Assembly (NCBI GenBank): GCA_029557905.1 | Contig: JAKQHR010000069.1 | Span: forward strand, 1 to 44,238 | Source: Verrucomicrobiota bacterium | GTDB taxonomy: Bacteria > Verrucomicrobiota > Kiritimatiellia > JAKQHR01 | DNA: 44,238 bases | Reading direction: 5' to 3' | Part shown: positions 1-8,522 of the stretch, piece after piece | How the letters are laid out: each line of letters begins with the position of its first letter | How positions within the stretch are numbered: position 1 is the stretch's first letter | Position numbers and translations under genes: made by a program | The notes under the pieces: generated by a model | Database searches by the model: none | The model's input: the letters and a program-made list of their open reading frames with translations, nothing else | What the model was told of the DNA's origin: nothing

Positions 1-667
1 CCTGTCGCAGTTCGACGGAACCGGAACCGCAGCCTGCTTGAGTGATGACGACGACGGCGAACGCCGCACCGACCGCTGGGAGGCCAGCCTGCCGTGGGGT
101 TCGCTGGGGGCGTCCGGCATTGATGATCTGGAATGGCTGACCGTGGCCGGAGCCATCGGGTCTTCCAGCACCAATGGAAAGGACCGCTATCTTTCTGCGG
201 CATTTGTGGCCGAGCGCTCGCTGGGCGCCCGGCACCGCGCCGGAAATTTCGGTTACAGTTTTCTGACACTCCAGCCGAAACTCGTTTTTCTTGCGGCCGG
301 CGACGCCGACGCCGACGGCCTTCCGAACCAGTGGGAGCACGAGAACTTCGGAACCTCGCTGGGCCCTGCGGCATCGGATGATGACGACGGCGACCAGTTC
401 AGCAACTGGGGTGAGTATGTGGCGGGAACGGAACCGACCAACCCTCTTTCATATTTCATTGTATCGCCTTCCTCCCCGCAGGCGGTTAACCAAAACCAGT
501 TCGTTCTGGAATGGCCGTCGGCGGAAGGCCGCACGTATGAGCTGCACCGCTCCACAAATGATCTGGCCTCGTTTGACCTGCTGGCTGCGAATCTTGAGAC
601 CGGCATATATACCGACATCGTCACGGGAATCGATCGCGCCGCCTACCGCGTCGGCGTGGACTTCTGA
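1..667 (+). CDS. C-terminal part of a large extracellular calcium-loop protein (5' truncated)
   Basis: The reading frame is open from base 2 with no stop, so the true start lies outside the window; the TTG at base 38 is only an internal codon. About 220 residues are visible. Two acidic stretches, DADADGLPNQWE and DDDDGDQFSNWGEY, resemble the calcium-binding loops of thrombospondin type 3 or dockerin-like repeats (DxDxDGxxxxxE pattern). They are followed by a roughly 80-residue tail with VLEWPSAEGRTYELHRS and a final YRVGVDF, which looks like a small beta-sandwich module. Such tails are common at the C-terminus of secreted PVC-group proteins. I infer a secreted or cell-surface protein; the catalytic or binding part lies upstream of the window and cannot be named. 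Confidence 0.75.
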   Translation, partial: LSQFDGTGTAACLSDDDDGERRTDRWEASLPWGSLGASGIDDLEWLTVAGAIGSSSTNGKDRYLSAAFVAERSLGARHRAGNFGYSFLTLQPKLVFLAAGDADADGLPNQWEHENFGTSLGPAASDDDDGDQFSNWGEYVAGTEPTNPLSYFIVSPSSPQAVNQNQFVLEWPSAEGRTYELHRSTNDLASFDLLAANLETGIYTDIVTGIDRAAYRVGVDF

Positions 668-670
668 AAA

Positions 671-763
671 GTTCCAATGATTGGAACTTTTGTTAAAAAA
701 ACTTCCAATGGTTGGAACTTTTTGCTGAAAAACTTCCAGGGATTGGAAAAACTGCGAATGTCA
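671..763. repeat. Three tandem 31-bp units, each with a TTCCAA-N3-TTGGAA palindrome
   Basis: The units begin at 671, 702 and 733. Palindrome cores are at 672-686 (TTCCAATGATTGGAA, perfect, extending to 12-bp arms over 667-691), 703-717 (TTCCAATGGTTGGAA) and 734-748 (TTCCAGGGATTGGAA, degenerate). Their centres at 679, 710 and 741 are exactly 31 bp apart, close to three helical turns, so all three would face the same side of the DNA. The array lies just after the stop of the preceding gene and ends about 40 bp before the TrhA start. It could be an operator array for the downstream gene, a processed-RNA stability element or a dispersed repeat. Confidence 0.85.
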
Positions 764-801
764 TTGCCATGCAGCGGGTCCGGGCGTAAATTCGCGGCGC
801 T

Positions 802-1422
802 ATGTACCACGGAGAACGATTCAACAGCATCAGTCATGTGGCGGGCGCCATTGCGGCGCTTGCGGGCCTGGCGGTGCTGGTGGTTCTGGCGGCGCAGCAG
901 GGCGATCCGTACAAGGTGGTGAGCTTCAGCATTTATGGAGTGACGCTGTTCCTGCTGTACCTTTTTTCATCCCTCTACCACAGCATACGCCATCCTTCGG
1001 CCAAGGCGATTCTGCGGAAGCTGGATCATCATTCGATTTCGCTCCTCATTGCGGGAAGCTACACCCCGTTCACGCTGGTCACGCTTCGCGGCGGGTGGGG
1101 CTGGTCGCTGTTCGGCGTGGTCTGGGGTCTGGCCCTGCTGGGGGCGATTGTGGAGTATCTGCCGGTCCGCGGCGGGCGGATACTGCCGGTGATCATTTAT
1201 CTGCTGATGGGCTGGATGATCGTGATTGCCCTGGTGCCGCTGCTGAAGGCGCTTCCGCGTCCGGGTTTCTGGGGGCTGGCCGCCGGCGGCATGTTTTACA
1301 CCGTGGGCGTGGGATTTTATGCCTTCGGAAGGAGAATCCGCCACTTCCACGGCATCTGGCATCTGTTTGTGCTGGCGGGAAGCGCCTGCCACTATTTCAC
1401 GATTCTGCTGTATGTGCTGTAG
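802..1422 (+). CDS. trhA: TrhA/hemolysin III (PAQR) family integral membrane protein
   Basis: The 206-residue product has seven probable membrane helices and the PAQR/hemolysin-III signatures. These are an early ERFNSISHVAGA segment, SSLYHS in the second helix region, KLDHHSISLLIAGSYTPF in the middle, and a C-terminal H-x3-H pattern in HGIWHLFVLAGSACHYF. In this family the Ser and His residues are the proposed metal-binding, hydrolase-like centre, and bacterial members influence membrane lipid homeostasis. Length is normal for the family. The ATG at 802 is used because the family motif begins within three codons; no clear Shine-Dalgarno sequence is seen. It lies directly downstream of the 31-bp palindrome array, and a small membrane protein follows 9 bp later. 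The name hemolysin is historical and does not imply toxicity. Confidence 0.92.
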   Translation: MYHGERFNSISHVAGAIAALAGLAVLVVLAAQQGDPYKVVSFSIYGVTLFLLYLFSSLYHSIRHPSAKAILRKLDHHSISLLIAGSYTPFTLVTLRGGWGWSLFGVVWGLALLGAIVEYLPVRGGRILPVIIYLLMGWMIVIALVPLLKALPRPGFWGLAAGGMFYTVGVGFYAFGRRIRHFHGIWHLFVLAGSACHYFTILLYVL

Positions 1423-1431
1423 GAGGCCCAA

Positions 1432-1659
1432 ATGACGAAATGGTACAGTCTGTTCCGGTGGGGCGGATATCTCTGCGGCGCGGCCGGGCTGGCGCTGGTG
1501 CTGATCTCGCGGCGGATGTCGCCGCCCTCCGCGGCCCTGCAGGCGGCCGGAGGTTTTCTTCTGCTGGCGATGTTTTTGTGCTTTGTTATTACACAGGTCC
1601 TGTATATATTGTACCGCCTGAAAAGGAAAAAAGGCGCAGACCGGCCGCGTGACGCATAA
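1432..1659 (+). CDS. Small two-TM membrane protein of unknown function
   Basis: The product has 75 residues, with two hydrophobic segments (about residues 10-26 and 38-62) separated by a short polar loop and followed by a strongly basic, charged tail (KRKKGADRPRD), predicting a cytoplasmic C-terminus. An AGGAGG Shine-Dalgarno sequence seven bases before the ATG, and only nine bases separating it from trhA, support a real, co-transcribed gene. I do not recognise the family. It may be an accessory subunit of the TrhA-like protein, but that rests on position only. Confidence 0.7.
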   Translation: MTKWYSLFRWGGYLCGAAGLALVLISRRMSPPSAALQAAGGFLLLAMFLCFVITQVLYILYRLKRKKGADRPRDA

Positions 1660-1675
1660 AATCCGGCGATGGGGA

Positions 1676-1704
1676 TTGACACCGGTACGGGCCTCCGTTA
1701 TGTT
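1676..1704 (+). promoter_or_regulatory. Sigma-70 type promoter for rplM-rpsI
   Basis: A perfect -35 hexamer TTGACA (1676-1681), a 17-bp spacer and TATGTT (1699-1704, four of six matches) precede the rplM ATG by about 36 bp. A strong ribosomal-protein promoter is expected here. The preceding small membrane-protein gene ends at 1659, so the promoter is intergenic. Confidence 0.7.
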
Positions 1705-1740
1705 CCGCCCTGTTTTTTTACGGCGATTAAGGAAATTGAG

Positions 1741-2172
1741 ATGACGAAATCATATGTTGCAAAGAAGGAAGAAGTCCAGCCCCAGTGGTATATCGTGGAC
1801 GCCGCCGGAAAATCGGCCGGCCGCCTTGCGGTCAAGCTGGCGGATATGCTGCGGGGGAAAGGCAAACCCACCTTCACTCCGCATGTGGACTGCGGTGACT
1901 TTGTGGTGGTGATCAATGCCGAGAAGGTGAAGCTGACCGGGGCGAAGGACACCCAGAAGATATACAAGAAATTCACGGGTTATGTGGGCGGTCTGAAACA
2001 GCACAGCGCCGCCACGGTCCGCGAGAAGGATCCGACCCGCATCATCACGCAGGCCGTTCGGGGCATGCTGCCCAAGAACAAGCTCAGCGCCCAGGTGATC
2101 AAGAAACTCAAGGTGTATGCGGGGGCTGAACATCCGCACGGGGCCCAGAACCCGCAGCCCGTCGAACTTTAA
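1741..2172 (+). CDS. rplM: 50S ribosomal protein L13
   Basis: The 143-residue product matches bacterial uL13 along its whole length: WYIVDAAGKSAGRLA near the N-terminus, the central GDFVVVINAEKV and KKFTGYVGG, then AVRGMLPKNKL and the C-terminal YAGAEHPHGAQNP. The ATG at 1741 is chosen because it gives the family N-terminus and follows AAGGA; an upstream in-frame extension to 1669 would cover the promoter and is rejected. L13 is an early-assembly 23S rRNA-binding protein of the large subunit. It is followed 23 bp later by rpsI, the usual bacterial pairing. Confidence 0.98.
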   Translation: MTKSYVAKKEEVQPQWYIVDAAGKSAGRLAVKLADMLRGKGKPTFTPHVDCGDFVVVINAEKVKLTGAKDTQKIYKKFTGYVGGLKQHSAATVREKDPTRIITQAVRGMLPKNKLSAQVIKKLKVYAGAEHPHGAQNPQPVEL

Positions 2173-2195
2173 CAGGCAAACGAGAGGGAACAGTC

Positions 2196-2594
2196 GTGGT
2201 ACAGAAAGTTGTTGAATATGCAGCGACCGGCCGGCGCAAAGAGGCCGTCGCCAGAGTGAACATGGCCCCGGGCGTGGGCAAGGTGTCCGTGAACGGCAAG
2301 AATTTCGAGACGTATTTCCCGATTGAATCCGTCCGCAATTTCATCCAGCAGCCGCTGGCCCTGACCGACAACCTGAACCGCTTTGACATCGCCGTGAGCG
2401 TCAAGGGCGGCGGGAGCATGGGCCAGGCCGGCGCGGTGCGCCATGCAATTGCGCGGGCGCTGCTTCAGGTGGACGAGGCTCTCAAGCCCGCCCTCAAGGC
2501 GGAGCGCTGTCTCACCCGCGATGCGCGCATGAAAGAGCGAAAGAAGACGGGGCAGCCCGGGGCGCGCAAACGCTTCCAGTTCTCGAAACGTTAA
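2196..2594 (+). CDS. rpsI: 30S ribosomal protein S9
   Basis: The product has 132 residues with a GTG start at 2196 preceded by a purine-rich GAGAGGGA. It contains the uS9 hallmarks EYAATGRRKEAVARV, a central GGGSMGQAGAVRHAIARAL and the conserved C-terminal KKTGQPGARKRFQFSKR, whose last arginine reaches the P-site tRNA in the ribosome. It is the second gene of the rplM-rpsI operon. An intrinsic terminator follows at 2615. Confidence 0.98.
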   Translation: MVQKVVEYAATGRRKEAVARVNMAPGVGKVSVNGKNFETYFPIESVRNFIQQPLALTDNLNRFDIAVSVKGGGSMGQAGAVRHAIARALLQVDEALKPALKAERCLTRDARMKERKKTGQPGARKRFQFSKR

Positions 2595-2614
2595 AACGCG
2601 TACAAGCCTTACTG

Positions 2615-2653
2615 ATCGGCCCCGGATGTTTTTCATGCGGGGCCGATTTTTTT
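2615..2653 (+). terminator. Intrinsic terminator after rpsI
   Basis: A perfect 10-bp stem, ATCGGCCCCG (2615-2624) and CGGGGCCGAT (2638-2647), with a 13-nt loop is followed directly by seven T residues. The T-tract runs up to the argJ ribosome-binding site, so argJ needs its own promoter or read-through. Confidence 0.88.
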
Positions 2654-2666
2654 GAGGAATTTCATT

Positions 2667-3869
2667 ATGCATATAGAAAAAACATCAGATCCGAAAACGC
2701 TGCAGCTCCCGGCGGGCTTCCGTGCGGCGGGCATTTCCGCCGGCATCAAGAAGTCCGGAGTGAAGGATATGGCCCTGATTGTTTCAGATGTCGAAGCCGT
2801 GATGGCCGGAACTTTCACGACCAATCAGGTGTGCGCCGCGCCCGTGAAACTCTGCCGGAAGCATCTGGAGGGCCGGAAGGGGCGGGCCATCATCGTCAAC
2901 TCCGGCGTGGCCAACGCCTGCACCGGGACGGAGGGCATGAAGGCGGCACAGGATATGGCCGCGCAGACCGCGTCGCTTCTGAATGTTCCGGAAACGCAGG
3001 TTTTTGTCTGTTCCACGGGAACCATCGGCAAACAGCTTCCCATGGATGTCATAGGGTCAGGCATTCAGAAAATTGTTCCGGCCGTGACGGTTGAGGGGGT
3101 TCACGATGCCGTGGAGGCGATCATGACCACCGACACGCGGCCCAAGCACTGCACCCTGCGCATTGAGGTGGACGGCAAACCCGTCACTGTTATGGGCATG
3201 GCCAAGGGCGCGGGCATGATTGAGCCCGGCATGGCCACAATGCTGTCGTTCATCCTGACTGATGCGGCCGTGGAGGCTGATGCCCTGCAGGCCTGCCTGC
3301 TGGCCGCGGTGAAGAAGAGTTTCAACCTGGTCAGCGTGGACGGCGACCGCAGCACCAATGACACTGTGCTCTGCATGGCCGGCGGTGCGGCAGGGAACAA
3401 ACCGCTTTCACCGGCGCACAGGGACTGGAAGGTTTTTTCCGATGCGCTTTACAGGGTCGCGTTCGATCTGGCTATGAAAATCATCGGCGACGGCGAAGGA
3501 GCCCGCAAGGTGGTCAGAATTGAAGTGAAGGGTGCGCTCAATGATGCCGAGGCGGATATCGCCGCCCGGGCCGTGGCAAATTCAATGCTGGTCAAGACCT
3601 CGTGGGTCAAGGATTCCCCGAACTGGGGCCGTGTGATGGATGCGCTTGGCTATTCGCGGGCAAAAGTGGACGAGACTCTCGTGGACATTGACTATGACGA
3701 ACACCCCGCCGTGCGCGGCGGGATGGCGTCGGGAAGTTCCGTGGCGGAGCTGAAGAAAATCGTCGCCAGGGAGTGTTTTGTGATAAAGATCGATCTGCAT
3801 CTTGGAAACGGCCGGGCGGAAGTCTACTCTTGCGACTGCACGGAAGAGTACGTCCGGATTAACTGGTAA
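2667..3869 (+). CDS. argJ: Bifunctional ornithine acetyltransferase / N-acetylglutamate synthase
   Basis: ArgJ recycles the acetyl group from N-acetylornithine to glutamate, and bifunctional forms also make N-acetylglutamate from acetyl-CoA. The 400-residue product shows the autoprocessing site AKGAGMIEPGMATMLSF. The Thr at about residue 191 (in ATML) becomes the N-terminal nucleophile of the beta chain after self-cleavage between Ala and Thr. Also visible are the oxyanion-hole-like CSTGTIGKQLP and the C-terminal SPNWGRVMDALGYS. Start ATG 2667 follows GAGGA; an in-frame TTG at 2652 lies inside the terminator T-tract and is rejected. It is the first gene of argJ-argB-argD-argG. Whether this copy is mono- or bifunctional cannot be told from sequence alone. 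Confidence 0.96.
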   Translation: MHIEKTSDPKTLQLPAGFRAAGISAGIKKSGVKDMALIVSDVEAVMAGTFTTNQVCAAPVKLCRKHLEGRKGRAIIVNSGVANACTGTEGMKAAQDMAAQTASLLNVPETQVFVCSTGTIGKQLPMDVIGSGIQKIVPAVTVEGVHDAVEAIMTTDTRPKHCTLRIEVDGKPVTVMGMAKGAGMIEPGMATMLSFILTDAAVEADALQACLLAAVKKSFNLVSVDGDRSTNDTVLCMAGGAAGNKPLSPAHRDWKVFSDALYRVAFDLAMKIIGDGEGARKVVRIEVKGALNDAEADIAARAVANSMLVKTSWVKDSPNWGRVMDALGYSRAKVDETLVDIDYDEHPAVRGGMASGSSVAELKKIVARECFVIKIDLHLGNGRAEVYSCDCTEEYVRINW

Positions 3870-3878
3870 AGGGAAGTT

Positions 3879-4751
3879 ATGCGCGCGGTGATTGAAAAAG
3901 CATCAGTGCTGATCGAGGCTCTGCCTTACATTCAGCGGTTCAATGGCGAGACGGTCGTCGTTAAGTTCGGCGGAAGCATCATGGAGGATGCGGAAGGCGT
4001 GAAGAACATCCTTCGCGACATCGCCTTCATGGCTTGTGTCGGCATGCGGCCCGTCATTGTCCACGGCGGCGGGAAGTCCATTTCCGCCGAGATGGAAAAG
4101 CGCGGCCTGCGGCCCTCGTTTGTCCAGGGTCTGCGCGTGACCGACCAGGCTTCCATTGATGTCGTGGAGCATGTGCTGAACCACGAGGTGAATCCTCAGC
4201 TGGTTTCTGTCCTGCTTGCCTATGACTGCAAGGCGCGCGGTATTCACGGGGACGACATACTCAAGGTCCGAAAGCACACGGCTGTGGATGAAAAGACCGG
4301 CCAGAAGCTGGACTGGGGCTTTGTCGGCACGGTGACCGGCGCGGATGTCGCGCCCGTGGAGGCATTTCTGCACTCCGGCATCACCCCTGTGATCACGCCG
4401 CTCGGCCGGGACGAAAAGAGGCATATCTACAATGTTAATGCGGACGAAGCGGCTGCGGCGGTTGCCGTTGCGCTCAAGGCCCGTAAACTGGTTTTTCTTT
4501 CCGATGTGCCGGGGGTATTAAGCGACAAGGACGATGAAACCACCATCATATCTTCCATCAAGGCGGGCGATATCGAAGATCTGGTGAAGCGCGGCATCAT
4601 ATCAGGCGGCATGCTTCCGAAAATTTCCGGCGCGGTCAAGGCCATGCAGGCCGGCGTGAGAAAAGTGCACCTGATTGACGCCATGCTCCCGCATTCGCTC
4701 CTGCTGGAGCTTTTCACGGACAAGGGCGTTGGGACGGAGATTGTGTCATGA
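3879..4751 (+). CDS. argB: N-acetylglutamate kinase
   Basis: The 290-residue amino-acid kinase phosphorylates N-acetylglutamate in arginine synthesis. The glycine-rich nucleotide loops VVVKFGGSIM (residues about 26-35) and PVIVHGGGKSIS are present, as are the substrate region RVTDQASIDVVEHVL and the NVNADEAAAAVAVAL segment near ATP. The C-terminal part has GGMLPKISGAVKAMQAGVRKVHLID. An N-terminal helix of about 20 residues before the first strand is the kind seen in arginine-sensitive hexameric NAGKs, so feedback inhibition by arginine is plausible but inferred. The gene starts nine bases after argJ, and its TGA overlaps the argD ATG by four bases. Confidence 0.96.
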   Translation: MRAVIEKASVLIEALPYIQRFNGETVVVKFGGSIMEDAEGVKNILRDIAFMACVGMRPVIVHGGGKSISAEMEKRGLRPSFVQGLRVTDQASIDVVEHVLNHEVNPQLVSVLLAYDCKARGIHGDDILKVRKHTAVDEKTGQKLDWGFVGTVTGADVAPVEAFLHSGITPVITPLGRDEKRHIYNVNADEAAAAVAVALKARKLVFLSDVPGVLSDKDDETTIISSIKAGDIEDLVKRGIISGGMLPKISGAVKAMQAGVRKVHLIDAMLPHSLLLELFTDKGVGTEIVS

Positions 4752-5962
4752 GCACAAGAGAAGAAATTCAGAATCTTTATCAGCAGTATGTAATGACGAC
4801 CTATGCTTCTGCCAGCCTGGCGCTGGTCAGGGGGAAGGGCGCATATGTATGGGATTCCGAAGGGAAGCGCTATCTGGATTTCCTCGCGGGGATTTCGGTG
4901 ATGAACGTGGGGCACTGTCATCCGAAGGTGGTGAAGGCCCTCCGGAAGCAGGCGGGACAGCTTATTCATGTATCCAATCTTTATCACAATGAAAACCAGC
5001 CGCGGCTGGCGCAGGCGCTGGTTGAGCGCTCGCTCAAGGGCGGCAAGTGCTTCTTCTGCAATTCCGGAGCCGAGGCCAACGAGGGACTGATCAAGCTCGC
5101 GCGCCTGTGGGGCTCCGGGCAGGGCCGGTTTGAAGTCATCACCATGCGGAACTCGTTCCACGGCCGGACGCTGGCCACGCTGACGGCCACCGGCCAGGAG
5201 AAGGTGCAGAAGGGCTTTCATCCGCTGCCAGAGGGTTTTGTGTATGCCGATTTTAACAATCTGGATTCTGTCCGGAGCGCAATTTCGGGAAAAACCGCCG
5301 CGGTGCTTGTCGAGGCGGTGCAGGGCGAGGGCGGCATCATGCCGGCGACGGATGAGTTCATGAAGGGCCTGCGCGCGCTCTGCGACGAGAAGAATATACT
5401 TCTTCTGGTTGACGAGGTGCAGGCGGGCATGGGGCGGACCGGAACCTGGTTCGCGTGGCAGCACTACGGCATTGAGCCGGACGCGTTTTCACTGGCCAAA
5501 GCACTGGGAAGCGGATATCCGCTGGGCGCCGTGGTGGCCGGCCCGAAAGTTGCGGATGTCTTCCAGCCCGGCCATCATGCCTCGACCTTTGGCGGCACCC
5601 CTCTGGCCTGCGCGGCCGGCCTTGCGGTGGTGGAAACCATCGAAGAGGAGGGCCTGCTCGAAAATGTCAGAAAGATGGGGGATATGTTTCGGAGCGAGCT
5701 GGAGAAACTGGTTCCGAAATACAAATGGATCCAGTGCGTGCGCGGCCGCGGCCTGATGATCGGGCTGGTGCTGAACTGTCCGGCGAAAGATCTGCAGATG
5801 TCCATGCAGGAACAGGGGCTGCTCGCGCTGGCGACGGCAAATACCATCATTCGGTTTCTGCCGCCCTTGAATATTGACGAAAAAATCGTTAAAAGGGCCG
5901 CTTCCATCATTCGGAAGGCTTGCAGGAGTTTTGATAAACAAGCAGGAGTGAATAAACAATGA
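4748..5962 (+). CDS. argD: Acetylornithine aminotransferase
   Basis: The 404-residue class III PLP aminotransferase converts N-acetylglutamate semialdehyde to N-acetylornithine. Visible motifs are [19 protein letters not shown] (PLP phosphate binding), [33 protein letters not shown] (Asp to the pyridine nitrogen), [14 protein letters not shown] with the Schiff-base lysine, and [15 protein letters not shown]. Both ends are translationally coupled: ATGA overlaps join it to argB upstream and argG downstream. In some bacteria ArgD also serves as succinyl-diaminopimelate aminotransferase, which would fit the nearby lysA, but the sequence does not show that. Confidence 0.95.
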   Translation: MSTREEIQNLYQQYVMTTYASASLALVRGKGAYVWDSEGKRYLDFLAGISVMNVGHCHPKVVKALRKQAGQLIHVSNLYHNENQPRLAQALVERSLKGGKCFFCNSGAEANEGLIKLARLWGSGQGRFEVITMRNSFHGRTLATLTATGQEKVQKGFHPLPEGFVYADFNNLDSVRSAISGKTAAVLVEAVQGEGGIMPATDEFMKGLRALCDEKNILLLVDEVQAGMGRTGTWFAWQHYGIEPDAFSLAKALGSGYPLGAVVAGPKVADVFQPGHHASTFGGTPLACAAGLAVVETIEEEGLLENVRKMGDMFRSELEKLVPKYKWIQCVRGRGLMIGLVLNCPAKDLQMSMQEQGLLALATANTIIRFLPPLNIDEKIVKRAASIIRKACRSFDKQAGVNKQ

Positions 5963-7146
5963 AAGTGGTAGTCGCATATTCAGGAGGGCTCGACACCTCC
6001 GTTCAGTTGAAGTGGATCAAGGAAAAATACAACGCCGAGATCATCGCCTTCACGGCCGATGTCGGCCAGGAAGAGGAGCTTTCGGGCATTGAAGAGAAGG
6101 CGATGTCCACCGGGGCCGACAAGGTCTATGTGGATGACCTGCGTTCCGAATTTGCGAAGGATTTCGTGTTCCCGATGATCCGCGCCGGCGGCGTTTATGA
6201 GAGCGGCTATCTGCTGGGCACCGCCATTGCCCGCCCGCTGATTGCCAAGCGCATGATCGAAATCGTTCGCGAGAACAAGGCCGATGCCATCGCGCACGGC
6301 GCCACCGGAAAGGGCAACGATCAAGTCCGCTTTGAGCTGACCGCCTATTCAATGGAGCCGGAGATCAGGGTGATCGCTCCCTGGCGTGAATGGGAGTTCA
6401 AGGGCCGGACCGACTTGATGAATTATGCGAAGCAGCATAACATCCCGGTGCCCGTGACGGTAAAGAAGCCTTACAGCATGGACCGCAACCTGCTCCATAT
6501 CAGTTACGAGGGCGGGATTCTTGAAGATCCGTGGAGCCAGCCGCCGAAGGACATGTTTGTGCTTTCTGTTGATCCTGAAGACGCTCCGGATCAGGCGGAA
6601 GAGGTGGAGATTGATTTCGAAAAAGGGGATGCCGTGGCCGTCAACGGCAAAAAGATGTCTCCGCTGGACGTGATGCTCACCCTGAACAAGATGGGCGCAA
6701 AACACGGCGTGGGCCGGATTGACATGGTTGAAAACCGCTATGTCGGCATGAAGAGCCGCGGTGTTTATGAAACGCCCGGCGGCACGATCCTCTACCGCGC
6801 CCGCGAGGCGGTGGAGCAGATTTGCATGGACCGCGAAGTGCTCTTCCAGCGCAACACACTGGTTCCGCAGTACGCGAAACTGGTCTACAACGGTTTCTGG
6901 TTCGCGCCCGAGCGCAGGATGCTTCAGGCGGCGATGGATGATGCCGCCTCAACAGTAACAGGCACCGCGCGCGTAAAATTGTTCAAGGGCAGCTGCACGG
7001 TAACGGGCCGCAAGGCGAAGAAATCGCTTTACGATCCGACCATTGCCTCGTTTGAACGCGAGAACGTCTACAACCAGGCCGACGCGGACGGTTTCATCAA
7101 GCTGAATGCGCTGCGCCTGCGCGTCCGCGCCCGCGCGGGTCTCTGA
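5959..7146 (+). CDS. argG: Argininosuccinate synthase
   Basis: The 395-residue enzyme condenses citrulline and aspartate with ATP. The ATP pyrophosphatase P-loop [14 protein letters not shown] lies at residues 6-19. It is followed by [23 protein letters not shown] and [16 protein letters not shown], and a C-terminal multimerisation region. Length is normal. The ATG overlaps the argD stop by four bases and has AGGAG ten bases upstream. Neither argH nor argF/argC is in the window, so the pathway must be completed elsewhere in the genome. Confidence 0.97.
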   Translation: MKVVVAYSGGLDTSVQLKWIKEKYNAEIIAFTADVGQEEELSGIEEKAMSTGADKVYVDDLRSEFAKDFVFPMIRAGGVYESGYLLGTAIARPLIAKRMIEIVRENKADAIAHGATGKGNDQVRFELTAYSMEPEIRVIAPWREWEFKGRTDLMNYAKQHNIPVPVTVKKPYSMDRNLLHISYEGGILEDPWSQPPKDMFVLSVDPEDAPDQAEEVEIDFEKGDAVAVNGKKMSPLDVMLTLNKMGAKHGVGRIDMVENRYVGMKSRGVYETPGGTILYRAREAVEQICMDREVLFQRNTLVPQYAKLVYNGFWFAPERRMLQAAMDDAASTVTGTARVKLFKGSCTVTGRKAKKSLYDPTIASFERENVYNQADADGFIKLNALRLRVRARAGL

Positions 7147-7155
7147 AACCGCCAA

Positions 7156-7176
7156 TGAACGCGAATGGACGCGAAT
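7156..7176 (+). repeat. Short GACGCGAAT-type repeat at the lysA start
   Basis: Two near-identical 10-base words, GAACGCGAATG and GGACGCGAATA, sit back to back in the argG-lysA gap, after CCGCCAAT. The wording resembles the short interspersed text found between genes in many environmental bacterial genomes. It runs into the first possible lysA start codon at 7165. Confidence 0.5.
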
Positions 7177-8427
7177 ATGGAAGCATTTGAATATCGAAAA
7201 GGTGAAATGTTTGTGGACAGGGTGCCGGTGTCAAGGCTGGCCGAAAGGTACGGGACGCCGCTTTATGTCTACAACCGGAGTTATTTGCTCGGTCAGTACC
7301 GGCAGCTCGTGACGGCCTTCAGTGAGATCAATCCGCAGATCTATTTTGCGATCAAGGCCAACAGCAGCGCGGCGGTCATCAGCACGTTCGCCCGCGAAGG
7401 CGCGGGCGCGGATGTGGTTTCGGGCGGCGAACTCTGGCGCGCGATTCGTGCCGGCGTGGAGCCGTCCAAAATTGTTTTTGCGGGTGTTGGCAAGACGGTC
7501 GAGGAAATAGATTATGCGCTGATGGAGGGAATCCACTGCTTTACGGTGGAATCCGAGCCTGAACTGGAACGCATATCGCAGCGGGCGCAGGTTTTGAACC
7601 GGCCCGGCCGCATTGCCGTCCGCGTGAATCCCGATGTGGATCCGAAGACCCACAAATACACCAGCACCGGCAAGAAGGAGAGCAAGTTCGGAGTGGACCT
7701 GGAACGGGCGATGAAGGCTTATGAACTGGCCGCCTCGCTGCCGGGCCTTGAGATCGCGGGCATCCACATGCACATCGGCTCGCCGATTATGACCGTTGAA
7801 CCCTATGCGCAAGCGCTGGAAAAGGTCGCCCCTGTTTGCCGCGAGCTGAAGAAAAAGTATCCGAAGTTCACTCAGCTCGATATTGGCGGAGGGCTGGGCA
7901 TTCGGTACCGCGATGAGCAGGAGCCTTTTGATGTTCAGGGCTTTGCCGGGGTTGTTATTCGTTACGCGAAGGAACTGGGCATGTCTGTCGGCATGGAGCC
8001 GGGACGTTTCCTTGTTGGCAACGCGGGTTTACTGGTCTGCCGGGTGCAGTATATCAAGGACAACCCGTTCAAGAAATTCATCATCAGCGACGGGGGAATG
8101 AATGACCTGATCCGCCCGGCGCTTTATGAGGCCTATCACAAAATTCTGCCGGTGAAGGAAACCGCGGATACTGTTCTGGGTGATCTTGTGGGGCCCGTAT
8201 GTGAATCGGGCGATTTTCTAGCGGCTGAACGGGCTCTTCCGAAGGTGAAGCAGGACGATCTGATCGCGGTCAGGAGCGCCGGCGCCTATGCCTTTGCCAT
8301 GTCCTCAAGCTACAACAGCCGGCCGCGCCCGGCGGAAGTGATGGTTCAGGGCCGCAAGGTGAAGCTGATTCGCGCCCGCGAAAAACGTGAAGACCTCGTG
8401 CGCGGCGAAAAAAATCCGGAATGGTAA
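7165..8427 (+). CDS. lysA: Diaminopimelate decarboxylase
   Basis: LysA performs the last lysine step, decarboxylating meso-diaminopimelate. The product (420 residues from 7165, 416 from 7177) is a fold-III PLP enzyme. YFAIKANSSAAV holds the Schiff-base Lys at about residue 63. HMHIGSPI, DIGGGLGIRY (PLP phosphate glycine loop), EPGRFLVGNAG and the dimer-partner active-site CESGDFLA follow. AYAFAMSSSYNSRPRPAEV is the conserved C-terminal block. The ATG at 7165 lies inside a small repeat (7156-7176), so the ATG at 7177 may be the real start; no Shine-Dalgarno sequence separates them. It is 18 bp behind argG, and a strong terminator follows. Confidence 0.95.
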   Translation: MDANMEAFEYRKGEMFVDRVPVSRLAERYGTPLYVYNRSYLLGQYRQLVTAFSEINPQIYFAIKANSSAAVISTFAREGAGADVVSGGELWRAIRAGVEPSKIVFAGVGKTVEEIDYALMEGIHCFTVESEPELERISQRAQVLNRPGRIAVRVNPDVDPKTHKYTSTGKKESKFGVDLERAMKAYELAASLPGLEIAGIHMHIGSPIMTVEPYAQALEKVAPVCRELKKKYPKFTQLDIGGGLGIRYRDEQEPFDVQGFAGVVIRYAKELGMSVGMEPGRFLVGNAGLLVCRVQYIKDNPFKKFIISDGGMNDLIRPALYEAYHKILPVKETADTVLGDLVGPVCESGDFLAAERALPKVKQDDLIAVRSAGAYAFAMSSSYNSRPRPAEVMVQGRKVKLIRAREKREDLVRGEKNPEW

Positions 8428-8470
8428 ATTGCGCGATGGGGTGTTCCGCTCCGTCGGAATGATTGAATAA

Positions 8471-8502
8471 AAAAAGAGGCCGGGATTTCCCGGCCTCTTT
8501 TT
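8471..8502. terminator. Bidirectional intrinsic terminator between lysA and the convergent gene
   Basis: This is a perfect 14-bp inverted repeat: left arm 8471-8484 (AAAAAGAGGCCGGG), loop ATTT and right arm 8489-8502 ending in five T. The A and T runs on both flanks let it serve lysA on the plus strand and the convergent 8523-9122 gene on the minus strand. Confidence 0.92.
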
Positions 8503-8522
8503 GTCACGCAGGCTGAACTTGA

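Noticed and set aside
2652-2666. TTG start five codons upstream for argJ
   Set aside because: It lies within the rpsI terminator T-tract; the ATG at 2667 has GAGGA at a suitable distance.
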